DNA of 53,906 nucleotides from Acidimicrobiia bacterium (GCA_018057765.1 JAGPDB010000011.1:1-53906); one strand, 5' to 3'; counted from the stretch's first letter, positions 36,342 through 45,629 are shown. Translations and numbers: made by a program. The notes: generated from the letters alone by a model not told the origin.

Positions 36342-36506
36342 GTTGGATCCTTATGGTCTTAAGATAGGTTGCATGTCAAAAAGTTTATCATGATGCCCTT
36401 TTATACTGGTGTGTTTAATTTACGCAAGGATTTTGGTGTTAGCTATATGAAAATTGCGCTAGATTAAGCAGAAACCCAATCCATAAAACTTGTCCACATG
36501 TCGTAT

Positions 36507-36536
36507 TTGCCCTAGTTGCGTATTAATGATTAAAAT
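36507..36536 (+). promoter_or_regulatory. Leaderless promoter of unknown family member A
   Basis: TTGCCC (36507-36512), 18-base spacer, TAAAAT (36531-36536), six bases to the ATG at 36543. The TTTGCCCTA around the -35 matches TTTGCGCCTA in front of the two paralogous genes at 47265 and 48405. Confidence 0.55.
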
Positions 36537-36542
36537 GGCCAG

Positions 36543-37808
36543 ATGAGTTCAGGAATAAATACACCTACGCGAGTAAATCCTCAAAAAAATCCGATAGTTG
36601 TTGAAGATGTAATTCAAGCAATTACAGATCTAGATGCCAAAAAATTCCGTGATTATTTTTATAGAGCAAGAAGTTTATTTATCCTAAATGGTAATAATAA
36701 AGAGAGTGCCACAAAGATTCGTGAACAAATTCTGCAAACAATTTCTGAAGGTAAAGCCACTGAAGAAATAGCAAAGGCTTTTCGTTCATATTTTGCATTA
36801 ACAGGAGTTGAACTAAAAGAAATCCCTTTGATAACTCAGCCAGACCAATATCCTGAAGGTATTCATTTCGTCAATGCTTCCACAGAAATAATTGGTCGTC
36901 CTCAACCTAGCAATATAGAAGATACCATTAATGCAACCATTACTCTTGGAAATGAAATGGCACAGCTATTATTTAGAAACTATATAAAAAGAGCCATGAA
37001 TCTACATGGTGAAGAAAAAATAGCGACATTTGATATGTTAAGAAAGCATTTACATTCTTTTATACAAAATGCGGATAATGAAACGCTCAATTATGCGCTT
37101 GATTGTTTTCCTAACTCTAAGAGAACAACATTTATGAGAGATAACCCCCTAGAAATCAACGAAATTGAAGCACTAATAGCTAGACAGAACGGAATTATTT
37201 TTCACGACTCAGACAAAGACTTATTCAAAAGATTAATGAACCACGTTCGCCCTATAACTTTGAACGCATTAGTAGTTCTCTGCGAAGAAGCAACAGAAAA
37301 ACTTGAAGGTTTAGTAAGGGGCTATGTGACGTCAGCACTTATTAGAAAAACACGATTGGTTGATGACGATTTACATAAAGATAAAGTAAATGAATTATTG
37401 GTCAATCTTATAGAGTCAGGCAACGATGAGGCGCTTGCAACTTATTATCACTCTTTTGGCTTTGAAGTTAATATAAATACAATAGACTTGCTTTTGGCAA
37501 AAGGTTTCGCACATACACTATTAGAAGTTCAAGAAGACAATAAACTGACAAAAGGCCAATTCGATATCTTATTTGGTTTAGCTACAGGTACTAACGAAAC
37601 ACCATGTTTAAATATTGACCAATGGAAAGCAGTCCTTGATGCTCATGTTAAGGAAGGTTTAGGTTTTGAATTAAGCGACAAACAATATGAGTTAATAAGA
37701 GATCTCAGACCTTCGTTAATTACATATATTGATGAGGCCGCGCACGCACCAGCTCGAACTCCACCAGCTCTAGGTTCCAGTGGCAATGCAGGGTTGCTCT
37801 TGCCATAA
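36543..37808 (+). CDS. Unknown helical protein, family member A (421 aa)
   Basis: I recognise no known family. It is soluble, acidic and predicted almost all alpha-helical. It shares clear similarity with 47303-48355 (B) and 48442-49629 (C). The N-terminal part matches C: VIQAITDLDAKKFRDYF, ILQTISEGK and KAFRSYFALTGVELKEIP. The core motif is FKRLMNHVRPITL, against GGLMSHVRPISF in B and GGLLMGHIRPVSY in C. The C-terminal third matches B: FGLATGTNETP.LNIDQWKAVLDAH against IGLASGESEIDNVLQIDWQHALEAY. No catalytic motif, membrane segment or signal peptide is seen. The start follows a -10 box by six bases, so the mRNA is probably leaderless. Confidence 0.75.
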   Translation: MSSGINTPTRVNPQKNPIVVEDVIQAITDLDAKKFRDYFYRARSLFILNGNNKESATKIREQILQTISEGKATEEIAKAFRSYFALTGVELKEIPLITQPDQYPEGIHFVNASTEIIGRPQPSNIEDTINATITLGNEMAQLLFRNYIKRAMNLHGEEKIATFDMLRKHLHSFIQNADNETLNYALDCFPNSKRTTFMRDNPLEINEIEALIARQNGIIFHDSDKDLFKRLMNHVRPITLNALVVLCEEATEKLEGLVRGYVTSALIRKTRLVDDDLHKDKVNELLVNLIESGNDEALATYYHSFGFEVNINTIDLLLAKGFAHTLLEVQEDNKLTKGQFDILFGLATGTNETPCLNIDQWKAVLDAHVKEGLGFELSDKQYELIRDLRPSLITYIDEAAHAPARTPPALGSSGNAGLLLP

Positions 37809-37847
37809 TCGTAAAATAGACCGACAGTGAATTGCTTAGTCGATATG

Positions 37848-38030
37848 TCATATTCTCAGCACTTCTTTAGTTTTGACTATATAATTAACTATGGCAATAC
37901 CAACAGTCATTGTAATCACTGAACTATCTTGCGTTTTTACAATACCGTTATAAGTAATCGCCAAAACAGTAAGAATTATAGTAACTTTTTCAATCATTTG
38001 AGCTTTCTGTATTGCCTGATATATATTCAT
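37848..38030 (-). CDS. Small predicted membrane protein (60 aa)
   Basis: MNIYQAIQKAQMIEKV then two hydrophobic stretches (VTIILTVLAITYNGI and VITMTVGIAIVNYIV) with a short polar turn, and a basic end. The pattern resembles a small two-helix membrane protein. A weak purine stretch (GATGAAAT) precedes the ATG. No family recognised; it could also be chance in AT-rich sequence. Confidence 0.42.
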   Translation of the reverse strand: MNIYQAIQKAQMIEKVTIILTVLAITYNGIVKTQDSSVITMTVGIAIVNYIVKTKEVLRI

Positions 38031-38067
38031 ATTTCATCATATGCCACTACTTTCATATGTTTATTTC

Positions 38068-38131
38068 TGTGATTAATCACAAATAAGGCTCTATAAATAC
38101 CTTAAAACCAAATAGGTCAAGTTTCACTTGA
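38068..38131. promoter_or_regulatory. Two perfect dyads upstream of the 494-aa gene (possible operators)
   Basis: TGTGATTAATCACA (38068-38081) is a perfect 14-base palindrome resembling CRP/FNR-type half sites with a shorter spacer. TCAAGT-TTC-ACTTGA (38117-38131) is a second inverted repeat. Both lie in the 154-base gap before the ATG at 38185. Confidence 0.4.
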
Positions 38132-38184
38132 ATTTACACATATCTGATATATGATAATTATCTAGGATATTTAAAGGAATTAAC

Positions 38185-39669
38185 ATGGATGATGGTTCTA
38201 CACAATCAAAAAGGAGATTGGCTGCTCAAGATTTCGGTAAAAATGCTGAAATAGTTGAACTTTGTGAGCGGATTAGAAATGTGGTCAACGAAGATGACTA
38301 CAAGCGCATACACGATTTTTTGCAAAGTTATGTAAATGTTGCCATAGATCCAGAAACAGTTTCTGCAATAAAGCAGAAGACTGAATCTGTAAGAAGAGAA
38401 CAATTAGAGCAACTCGAAAGTGATTTCCATAAAGGGTACCTAATGCTTGATCAAAGAAGCGGCATGGAATTGGGGGAACTTAAGAATATAACTAAAAACG
38501 TAGACGATACTCAAAAGTATTCGTTTGCAGATTTATATATCATCAGTCTGATTCAACATAAACTACGCATTGCTGGCGAGCCTGGCAATGAACCGACAGC
38601 ACAAGAGATTTCTATAGCATTTGCGGCGACAAAAGAAAAAATAATGAGAGAACTAGAACGTTCACGATTAGTGATCTGTGAACTAATAGAAGAATTTGAT
38701 CGTGATAATCAGCTTATTATCGACGAAGGTATGCAAAAACGTTACGATCAGTCGGTTCGATTTATCGATAAAATTGCTGAACTTGGTGATAGGCCAAAAG
38801 CCTCACTAACTAGTAGGTTTGGTCTAAATAAAGGTAGAAGTTCTGGCGATCAAGATGAAATGGTGAAGAGTTATTTCGACAGAGCTAAATGGCCGTCATT
38901 CGAAGTTAGTGCATATGATCACATCAATACCGCAACACAATATTATTTGCGTACCATATTTGGTGATAGGCCTTTAAGTGGTTTAACTATTGAAGAAGGT
39001 AAAAATCATTCCGTAGATAAATGGCAAGTATTCCATGAGATGACACCTACTGTTCCGCTTAGTGCAAAAGAATGGATTCGAAAATGTATTGACCAATGGT
39101 CAGTTGAACAGCTTGGGGTTCAAGGCTTGTGGGCACAACGGATGGAAGTAAAAGAAGCACAAGTCGCTAAAGACAAAGCTGCTTTTGTTTATTTAAGCCC
39201 AAGTGATATAGAAGCACCCACGCTAGATTGGTCAGAGGCTGGAGGGTTTAGCGAACGAGCGCCTATAAAAGCACGAAATGTGCCAGTAACAAGATATGAA
39301 GCTACAAAAGGCTTTATTAAACTCTCAGCTGATAGCCAAAGAATTTTAGATTTCATTACAGATCAGGCCAATGATATGAGATTAGAAATTGGAAGCAAAC
39401 CCTTTATCTTGCCGATAGTGTTAGATGTTGTTCAGGGAGCAATGGAACCTTTAGGTGACAGTTTCTATTCGAAATATAAGAATGTAGATTATCTAGATGT
39501 ACAGGGTGCGGGTGAAGCTGTAATGAAACTAGCTTTAAGGCGAGTGCACCCTGATGTAAAGAGGTCTCTCACTGGTGATCTGGGATTAACAGAAAGCCAA
39601 ATCGCTGATGTGGAAGCAATTACATCTGCTTTATTTCAGTCACTTAAGTCGAATTCGATCACTTTATAA
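38185..39669 (+). CDS. Unknown soluble protein (494 aa)
   Basis: No family recognised. The first 230 residues are strongly helical and charged, with coiled-coil character (SVRREQLEQLESDFHKGY, KEKIMRELERSRLVICELIEEF). A basic Gly/Ser stretch (RFGLNKGRSSGDQDE) follows. The second half mixes helices and short strands and contains aromatic segments such as QLGVQGLWAQRMEVKEAQ. The C-terminus is helical. There is no signal peptide or membrane segment. AAAGGAATT precedes the ATG, so this is a normally initiated gene, unlike its leaderless neighbours. It shows no obvious similarity to the A/B/C family. Confidence 0.72.
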   Translation: MDDGSTQSKRRLAAQDFGKNAEIVELCERIRNVVNEDDYKRIHDFLQSYVNVAIDPETVSAIKQKTESVRREQLEQLESDFHKGYLMLDQRSGMELGELKNITKNVDDTQKYSFADLYIISLIQHKLRIAGEPGNEPTAQEISIAFAATKEKIMRELERSRLVICELIEEFDRDNQLIIDEGMQKRYDQSVRFIDKIAELGDRPKASLTSRFGLNKGRSSGDQDEMVKSYFDRAKWPSFEVSAYDHINTATQYYLRTIFGDRPLSGLTIEEGKNHSVDKWQVFHEMTPTVPLSAKEWIRKCIDQWSVEQLGVQGLWAQRMEVKEAQVAKDKAAFVYLSPSDIEAPTLDWSEAGGFSERAPIKARNVPVTRYEATKGFIKLSADSQRILDFITDQANDMRLEIGSKPFILPIVLDVVQGAMEPLGDSFYSKYKNVDYLDVQGAGEAVMKLALRRVHPDVKRSLTGDLGLTESQIADVEAITSALFQSLKSNSITL

Positions 39670-39747
39670 ATAACTACTTTTTGATTTTTGAAGATGATAT
39701 AAAAGTCACCAAAGACTCAGAACAAGCTTCAAAATGAAAGAGGTTTG

Positions 39748-40797
39748 CTAAACAAGCCTTAGGGATCGACCGCTATGAGTATCTGAAAAACCTGTACGAA
39801 CAACAAACACAACTTCCGAAGAGGTATTAACGCATAGAATCTTTTCTAGTTCACTTTTAACCTTAACAACATCAAGAAGTTGACTCATAGGATGAACCGA
39901 ATAATCACTACGACACAACAGAGACCAAGAACAAAACAAATATCTACCAGTATCAATAATATCTCTAGGATTTCCATATTTTTTCAATGTGAAAGCAACA
40001 AGTATTGTATCGTTAGTCAGAGTATTTAGCCGAGATTTTACCAAGATTTTAGCCAAACCCAAATATTTCAAAACAGAATGAATAGGACGAGAAAACAATA
40101 TTTTTAAAAAACGAGCCTCAAAAAATTTAAGATCCAAAACGATAGAACTTAAGCCATCACGGGCAAGAAGTTTACGTTCAGCCCTTAACCAATAATTCAA
40201 TTCAACACTACTATCGGTATCAGACATTTGAATTAAATCTGCTTTGTCTAAAAGATCAGCAATATCCTTGGAACACCTAATAATTTTGTGTTCGACATTG
40301 GATTCTACTTTCTGGTCATCAACATATGTCAAAATATCTGTGATGTCTTTAATGCTTTTTGTTATATTAGTAACAGCAAAAACTTTGCGATTAGTAGAAC
40401 GATTAGACAAATCAGAACTAGTCAATGTCTTTGGGTATAATTTTGATGAAATTGAAATAGTACATGACGAAAATTTGCCAGCATTTGAATCAGTCTTTGA
40501 AATATTGTTTAAATCAGACTCTATATCTATATCTGTATCTGTATCAAAATATAGATCTATATCAAAACCTGATTCTCCACCAACCACAACAGCAATAGAT
40601 TCAATGAACATTCCTAAGCATAAGTATAGATCTCTAAAAATCGGGTCAGTAACATGTAGAACACGACTAGAATCATAAGTAATAGTCAACTTATCGCCAC
40701 CGAGTTTAACGAGCCAGGGTTGGGTATTATGTGGAGAAGGCGCACGGTGAATTAGCTCGCGATGCTTATCGTAAATTTCAGATATATTCAAAGTCAT
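39748..40797 (-). CDS. Nitroreductase-like flavoprotein (Acg-type)
   Basis: A 349-residue protein. The N-terminus RELIHRAPSPHNTQPWLVKLG, followed by ITYDSSRVLHVTDPIFRDLYLCLG, is the signature of Acg-like nitroreductase-fold proteins. Near 280-315 are GNPRDIIDTGRYLFCSWSLL and MSQLL, matching the second half. The middle is poorly conserved and Asp/Ser-rich, so FMN binding is not certain. It is the last gene of a four-gene cluster and overlaps the GNAT-like gene by four bases (ATGA), so the two are translationally coupled. A weak hairpin (39741-39759) spans its stop. In some biosynthetic clusters such enzymes oxidise or reduce a tethered intermediate; that role here is inference. Confidence 0.75.
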   Translation of the reverse strand: MTLNISEIYDKHRELIHRAPSPHNTQPWLVKLGGDKLTITYDSSRVLHVTDPIFRDLYLCLGMFIESIAVVVGGESGFDIDLYFDTDTDIDIESDLNNISKTDSNAGKFSSCTISISSKLYPKTLTSSDLSNRSTNRKVFAVTNITKSIKDITDILTYVDDQKVESNVEHKIIRCSKDIADLLDKADLIQMSDTDSSVELNYWLRAERKLLARDGLSSIVLDLKFFEARFLKILFSRPIHSVLKYLGLAKILVKSRLNTLTNDTILVAFTLKKYGNPRDIIDTGRYLFCSWSLLCRSDYSVHPMSQLLDVVKVKSELEKILCVNTSSEVVFVVRTGFSDTHSGRSLRLV

Positions 40798-41999
40798 TTT
40801 GAGACAACCGCTTCATTATTAGTGGTCTCAATAGTATCAGCGATCTCTTTCGTGTTAGCAATCTTTTTAGTTTCAAGCTCTTTTGAGAAAAAAGCAAAAT
40901 CCTGTAAAGGCCTACCACCCGCACGCAAATATGAAGCCGAAGAGCCAGGATTAGTAAGTTCGACAAAAGTGGAAAACAGTGTTTCATATCCTCCGGCTTT
41001 AAGATTTTTGAAAAGTTCACGATGAAGCAAAGTTTGAAAGCCAGAACCAGCAAAATCTGGGTCCGTCCCTTTTATGATCAAAATTGCACTTTTACGATAT
41101 TTCTTTCTAGAAAAATAAAGTTTTAACTGGTTAAACATATTTAAATTTCCAGAGCACTTAATTATAAAATCTGAAATATCAGGAACAACCAAAACAAAAG
41201 CAACAGGTACTCCATCTTTTTCTAAAAATAATAGAAGTGACTCATCTATAAGATATTCGAGACCATCAGTTTGAAAAGCAAATTCTTGTTCATCAATATT
41301 TGTAAAATAGGGGAGGGTAGAAAAACTCTTATTTATGAGTGGTAACAAAACTTTACGTTGTTCATCAAATTCTTTTTTATCACCATAACGAATCGCCAGA
41401 TTTTCGCTTACAAAGTTAGTATCATCAAAATTAAACAAACTCTCAGGGTCAAACCCATCATCTTGAATACCATCACATATCCAGGTTTGAGAATCATTCT
41501 CATGTAGGAAACCCCAATCATCTAAGGCTTTTACAAAAAATTCTGGTGTATAAGCACTATCAACGAAACCAGGAATATCAAAATTCGAGACGCTAGCTCC
41601 ACCTTGCTGATTAGGTAGCAAAGATGCTGGACCAAAAATTTTAGAAGCTCCAGAAACTAAGGCTTGTTCTTCAATTAAATTAAAAAAAGCTTTAAAAACT
41701 TCGATGTCATCATTAAGAATAGTGCAACCAAAAAGAATAACTTTAGAACCTAACTTTTTGTTAAAAAGAATATTACTGTGCAAAGTGGTACGCCCAACAA
41801 CCTTATTATCTTTCAAAAAAAGCCAAGCATTAATTTCACCATATTTACAACTCGGATGTTTGCCATTTAACATTGCTTTAATGACACTATCCAGAATAGG
41901 GACATCATAAGAATCATAGGGTGTCTCCCAGGAAAAATCGAGAAACTTTTTTATATCACTTTTAGTCTCAACACTTTTTGCGCTTACATTAATTTCCAT
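40794..41999 (-). CDS. GNAT-like acyltransferase (401 aa)
   Basis: The sequence follows the long GNAT-related family with a duplicated acetyltransferase fold: N-terminal SDIKKFLDFSWETPYDSYDVPIL, INAWLFLKDNKVVGRTTLHSN, GCTILNDDIEVFKAFFNLIEEQALVSGASKIFGPASLLPNQQGG, and in the second half LLFLEKDGVPVAFVLVVPD and FAGSGFQTLLHRELFKNLKAGGYETLFSTFVE. These proteins are annotated as N-acetyltransferase-like with unknown substrates. Situated between the alpha/beta protein and the nitroreductase, it could transfer an acyl group from the PaaK-like activation product. The C-terminus has a long Thr/Asn/Glu extension. Confidence is moderate for the fold and low for substrate. Confidence 0.75.
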   Translation of the reverse strand: MEINVSAKSVETKSDIKKFLDFSWETPYDSYDVPILDSVIKAMLNGKHPSCKYGEINAWLFLKDNKVVGRTTLHSNILFNKKLGSKVILFGCTILNDDIEVFKAFFNLIEEQALVSGASKIFGPASLLPNQQGGASVSNFDIPGFVDSAYTPEFFVKALDDWGFLHENDSQTWICDGIQDDGFDPESLFNFDDTNFVSENLAIRYGDKKEFDEQRKVLLPLINKSFSTLPYFTNIDEQEFAFQTDGLEYLIDESLLLFLEKDGVPVAFVLVVPDISDFIIKCSGNLNMFNQLKLYFSRKKYRKSAILIIKGTDPDFAGSGFQTLLHRELFKNLKAGGYETLFSTFVELTNPGSSASYLRAGGRPLQDFAFFSKELETKKIANTKEIADTIETTNNEAVVSK

Positions 42000-42013
42000 A
42001 ATCGATAACTCTT

Positions 42014-42454
42014 TTAAACTTTTGGTCCGTCAGACTCATCAACAAGTGGTGTGAAATTTTCTATATGTGAGAACTTTCGATCTTCAGCACGCCAAACGCC
42101 GTTTGAATAGCCTTTTTCGTCTGCATTATATATGCGAATAAAACCGCCATCAGCGAGTGATCCGCTTGCCATTAGCCATTTGATCAAGTTGTGGTGCGAT
42201 TTACTTCGCGCAAATTTCAACAAAGAGTCTTTATCTTTAAAAGCCGCAATAGTACCAAGGGTAAAAGGAGGGAAATAAAAAGTTCTATGCCAACAGTAAC
42301 CTTCTTCAACACGTAGATCTTTGATCATCAACTTATAGCGACGAGCCAGTCTTATCCACGACAATGGTGATTTATATTTCGTTGCTCCAACAAACATAGA
42401 CTCACCATGAGCATATTTTGGGGCTATAGAAAAATCGCTAGTACGCATTTTCAT
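42014..42454 (-). CDS. Small alpha/beta protein, possibly dimeric ABM-like (146 aa)
   Basis: Sequence features: YCWHRTFYFPPFTLGTIAAFKDKDSLLKFARSKSHHNLIKWLM, then SGSLADGGFIRIYNADEKGY and VWRAEDRKF. The order strand, helix with HH, strand with aromatic residues recalls antibiotic-biosynthesis-monooxygenase/DUF3291-type dimeric alpha-beta barrels, but I am not sure. It lies 14 bases from the GNAT-like gene and 36 bases from the PaaK-like gene, so it belongs to the cluster. A plausible role is a small oxygenase or isomerase acting on an activated substrate; this is speculative. Confidence 0.6.
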   Translation of the reverse strand: MKMRTSDFSIAPKYAHGESMFVGATKYKSPLSWIRLARRYKLMIKDLRVEEGYCWHRTFYFPPFTLGTIAAFKDKDSLLKFARSKSHHNLIKWLMASGSLADGGFIRIYNADEKGYSNGVWRAEDRKFSHIENFTPLVDESDGPKV

Positions 42455-42490
42455 CCTTCATATTTTTTCCTAAATAATTTAATCTAAATT

Positions 42491-44032
42491 TTAATCCACA
42501 AGGTATTTGTTTTTAAGTCCAGCTTTCATTTTTGAGAATACTCCCGTTTCAAAACGATGTACTCTAACTATAATTTCAAAACCGTTCGCATCTTCCTCAA
42601 TGGCTTCAGCGATGTCGCGATTGATACTTGCCAAATAAGTCAACAGAGCTTGCGAGATTTGTTCTTCGAGTCCCTTTAGTATCTCGGGAGAAGATTCTGA
42701 ACCTTTATTTAGCTCAATATGCAAAATCGGTTCCGATTCGAGTTTCTCATTTTCTTTTAACTCTAAACAAAAACGAGAAACATGTTTAGCTATCTCTGGG
42801 TCATTATATATACCATATTCAACATCTTGCGGATAAATATTCGCACCCATATAACTAATCGTGCTATCTGCACGTCCAAAGAAAAACATTAGTGGAATAC
42901 GCAAAGGTTCTTTTTTGATGATGCGTGTCGCTTCTTTATATAGAGCCTTATCGTATTTCAAAATTTTTGTGATATCACGTAATGTAAAAAGTGTAACTTC
43001 ATCGCCTAAGTTATAGCGCAATTTTGGCGCCAAAACATGCGAAGAATTAATTGTGCAAATCAATTCGTTTCTGTGATTTACTTCCAAAAAATTCTCTAGA
43101 GGATTATATTGAAAAATCATAGGTGTACGTGACTCATCACTCCCAAGAATCAATTTTCGCAATTCACTATTCTCTAACAAAATATTTCTTAACCATATAG
43201 TAAAAGAAGATTCCCCTGCAATACCTAAGGTTAAATCAGTAGCACCATATACAGAACGTACGCGTGAAATATTTTGTTCACAATATTGGCGTAAAGCTTC
43301 AGTTATACCTTCTCCACCGACCAAAGCATCGATATTGTATTTTGAAAAGTCAAAACCTCGAATATTAAATTCGTCAATCATCTGTTTTAAAAATGGGGGA
43401 TAGCCCGTAATCAAATAATTAAAATCGGGACCAAAATGCTCTATCGTGTCATATATCTTGTCGATATCAGGACCGGTATTTTTTACCATACCAATACGAG
43501 CGGCAGCTTCACCAGTAATAGTCCCAGTCGCCCAAGCACCCATAGAAAAACCATTTATTGTAAAACGATTTTTAGCAGGTAATACTAAAGAAATATATCC
43601 AGCCATATTTTTGTGTATCTGTTCGAGTTCTTTATCTGAGCGCATCCAATTGTATGGGGTACCCGATGAGCCAGCAGATTCATCAATATGGGTTCCTTTA
43701 TGCGAAAGTCTGCCAAATCTACAACGTTGAAGTGGAGTATATTTTTTGATATAAGTTTCTTTACTAGTTTCAGGAAAAGAACTTAGAGAAAAGATTTTCC
43801 AATCATAATTATTTTGTTTCAAATAATCTTTATATGCTGGTACTGTATATGAACTCCAGGCACATGCCAAATAAGCGTGAACTTTACCTACCGAACCCAT
43901 CCATTCACTGTAGTGGCGGGCTGAAAATCTCCAAAGTGGGCTACTTAAACGTATTAGCTTATATATACCTGTCAAAGCCCAATTTGCTAGACCTAAATAT
44001 AAGAATCGTATTGCGCGACTAAATAATCTCAT
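42491..44032 (-). CDS. PaaK-like adenylate-forming enzyme
   Basis: A 513-residue protein of the phenylacetate-CoA ligase / coenzyme F390 synthetase-like branch of the ANL superfamily. It begins with an unusual N-terminal helix pair (about 1-60) and has FPETSKETYIKKYTP. The ATP-binding loop is SAGSSGTPYNWMRS (residues 119-132). SVYGATDLTLG corresponds to the next core motif and KLRYNLGDEVTLF to the conserved Gly-Asp hinge. The C-terminal lid contains MFFGRADSTISYMG. It should activate a carboxylic acid as acyl-AMP. First gene of a four-gene cluster with short gaps; the ATG at 44032 is 33 bases downstream of a hairpin in the 5' leader. Substrate unknown. Confidence 0.82.
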   Translation of the reverse strand: MRLFSRAIRFLYLGLANWALTGIYKLIRLSSPLWRFSARHYSEWMGSVGKVHAYLACAWSSYTVPAYKDYLKQNNYDWKIFSLSSFPETSKETYIKKYTPLQRCRFGRLSHKGTHIDESAGSSGTPYNWMRSDKELEQIHKNMAGYISLVLPAKNRFTINGFSMGAWATGTITGEAAARIGMVKNTGPDIDKIYDTIEHFGPDFNYLITGYPPFLKQMIDEFNIRGFDFSKYNIDALVGGEGITEALRQYCEQNISRVRSVYGATDLTLGIAGESSFTIWLRNILLENSELRKLILGSDESRTPMIFQYNPLENFLEVNHRNELICTINSSHVLAPKLRYNLGDEVTLFTLRDITKILKYDKALYKEATRIIKKEPLRIPLMFFFGRADSTISYMGANIYPQDVEYGIYNDPEIAKHVSRFCLELKENEKLESEPILHIELNKGSESSPEILKGLEEQISQALLTYLASINRDIAEAIEEDANGFEIIVRVHRFETGVFSKMKAGLKNKYLVD

Positions 44033-44064
44033 CGTACTAGTCTCGTCTAAATAAAGAAAAAATT

Positions 44065-44085
44065 AACGTCATTATTGACGTTTTT
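44065..44085. terminator. Hairpin with flanking T-runs between divergent genes
   Basis: AACGTCA (44065-44071), loop TTAT, TGACGTT (44076-44082), then TTT. On the minus strand the same stem is followed by AATTTTTT, so it could act as an attenuator in the 5' leader of the PaaK-like gene, 33 bases before its start. A palindrome ATCATTAATGAT (44144-44155) lies further upstream. Confidence 0.45.
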
Positions 44086-44231
44086 ATGAAGATTGATGGT
44101 TTTATCTATACTCAAATCAATATTAATGTATTAATAAAAATCCATCATTAATGATAATAGTTAAAAATCAATATGATTATAGCTATTTAGCTGATATAAT
44201 GGCATTTCGTACGATATAGGAATATAGATAA

Positions 44232-45629
44232 ATGCCTAAAGATAAGAGAAATATCATAATTGTTGGTGCTGGTGTTGCTGGATTAACTCAAGCTGTTGCT
44301 TTAATGAGGGAAAAACCAGATCTTAAAGTCACAGTTATATCACCAAAAGATGATGACAAAAACTTTAAGCATAGAGCTTCAACTGCGCTTATTGTCCCAC
44401 AAGTATTCGAACAACTACAAGAACTACTCGACGATGACATATATCAAACTCTAATAGAAAATGATATTGAGCAATGTCAAAATTTATTTCTCGATTTTTT
44501 TGGCGTTGAAGCCTTACTCGATTTCAAGGATAAGAATAAATTTGTCGCATGTGATCCACAATTTAGAATAAATGATGCTCTCGAAGAACAAGCAATTAAA
44601 TTAGGCATCGAATTTGTTGATGCTAGCGTTGATACAATAAGAACAGATGGAGAATATCGATCTGTAGGGTATACCCCAAACCAAACTGATGAAAGCAAAG
44701 GAGCTAATGGGAAAGTCTTTTCGCTAGATGCAGACTTAGTATTAATTGCTAATGGTATTAATTCGCAATTGTCAAACGACTTAGGAATGACTCCGACAAA
44801 AATAGATACACCTTTTGAATATAAGTGGATAACTTTTGATATGCCAGAGCAGCTATCAGAAGATTTAACCGTCCCATTTGTTGCGAGGGTAGGGAAATCG
44901 AAAGACGAACCTAGCGTTCAGATTGGCTGTTACCCAGGAGCTGACAAAAAACTTGTTGTGTATATTGCTGTCGATAAAGGCCGTAATATAAGTATTGATG
45001 ATGCAATCCATGATCCACGGATACCTTCAAATATGAGAGATTTTTTACAAGAAAACGTTCCAGATACTCGACCCGAAATAAATAAAAATTGTGATGTCTC
45101 ATTGAGATTAGAAAACTGGCCTGAAGGAGTTTTCCCTATTGGTGACACTATGGTGAGTTTAAATCCAAGAACTGGTGATGGGATCAGGCTTGCTATGTTA
45201 AATGCCTGTGGTATAGCTAAAGTAATTATGCTGGAAGGTGGCGTAGCAACGATTCCTGAGCAAAGTATAAATAGGATAAAGTTTCTTGCAGCAAATATGG
45301 CTTTGACTAGTACTAATTCCCCTTTTGCCGTTGCTTGGCCAAGTCAAGATGAACTAGGTTTCGCAGCGTCCTTGGGAGATAATCCGCAAGCTAGGGGAGT
45401 TCTCTTATCTGCTTTTATGACAACTGGTGTTGATGTAGATGGTATTAATGACAATTATGATAGTGGTGAACTGCAAGCAACTCTACAACCACTTATTGAT
45501 ACAGCGAGCCATGCATCGGGTGATCCAGAGGCTAGTGCAAAACTAAATGTGTTACTAGCCAGAGTATTTAAGGATTTTAATTTTGGGTTAACTACAGATC
45601 CTATTAAAGCGCAGTTAGGAATTTATTAG
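44232..45629 (+). CDS. FAD-dependent monooxygenase-like oxidoreductase
   Basis: A 465-residue flavoprotein. The Rossmann GxGxxG is VGAGVAGL (residues 11-18), and the second FAD motif is FPIGDTMVSLNPRTGDGIRLA (near 304-323). The pattern is that of a PHBH/geranylgeranyl-reductase-like monooxygenase. The N-terminal MPKDKRNIIIVGAG starts directly on the first strand; the ribosome site is AGGAATAT. TATAAT (44195-44200) lies 32 bases before the ATG, giving a normal short leader. It is divergent from the PaaK-like cluster and may belong functionally to it. Its last 26 bases overlap the convergent HEAT-like gene. Substrate unknown. Confidence 0.82.
   Translation: MPKDKRNIIIVGAGVAGLTQAVALMREKPDLKVTVISPKDDDKNFKHRASTALIVPQVFEQLQELLDDDIYQTLIENDIEQCQNLFLDFFGVEALLDFKDKNKFVACDPQFRINDALEEQAIKLGIEFVDASVDTIRTDGEYRSVGYTPNQTDESKGANGKVFSLDADLVLIANGINSQLSNDLGMTPTKIDTPFEYKWITFDMPEQLSEDLTVPFVARVGKSKDEPSVQIGCYPGADKKLVVYIAVDKGRNISIDDAIHDPRIPSNMRDFLQENVPDTRPEINKNCDVSLRLENWPEGVFPIGDTMVSLNPRTGDGIRLAMLNACGIAKVIMLEGGVATIPEQSINRIKFLAANMALTSTNSPFAVAWPSQDELGFAASLGDNPQARGVLLSAFMTTGVDVDGINDNYDSGELQATLQPLIDTASHASGDPEASAKLNVLLARVFKDFNFGLTTDPIKAQLGIY

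Noticed and set aside
40244-40678. Plus-strand ORF of 144 codons antisense to the nitroreductase-like gene
   Set aside because: It mirrors an Asp/Ser-rich section of the real gene and has no start signal.
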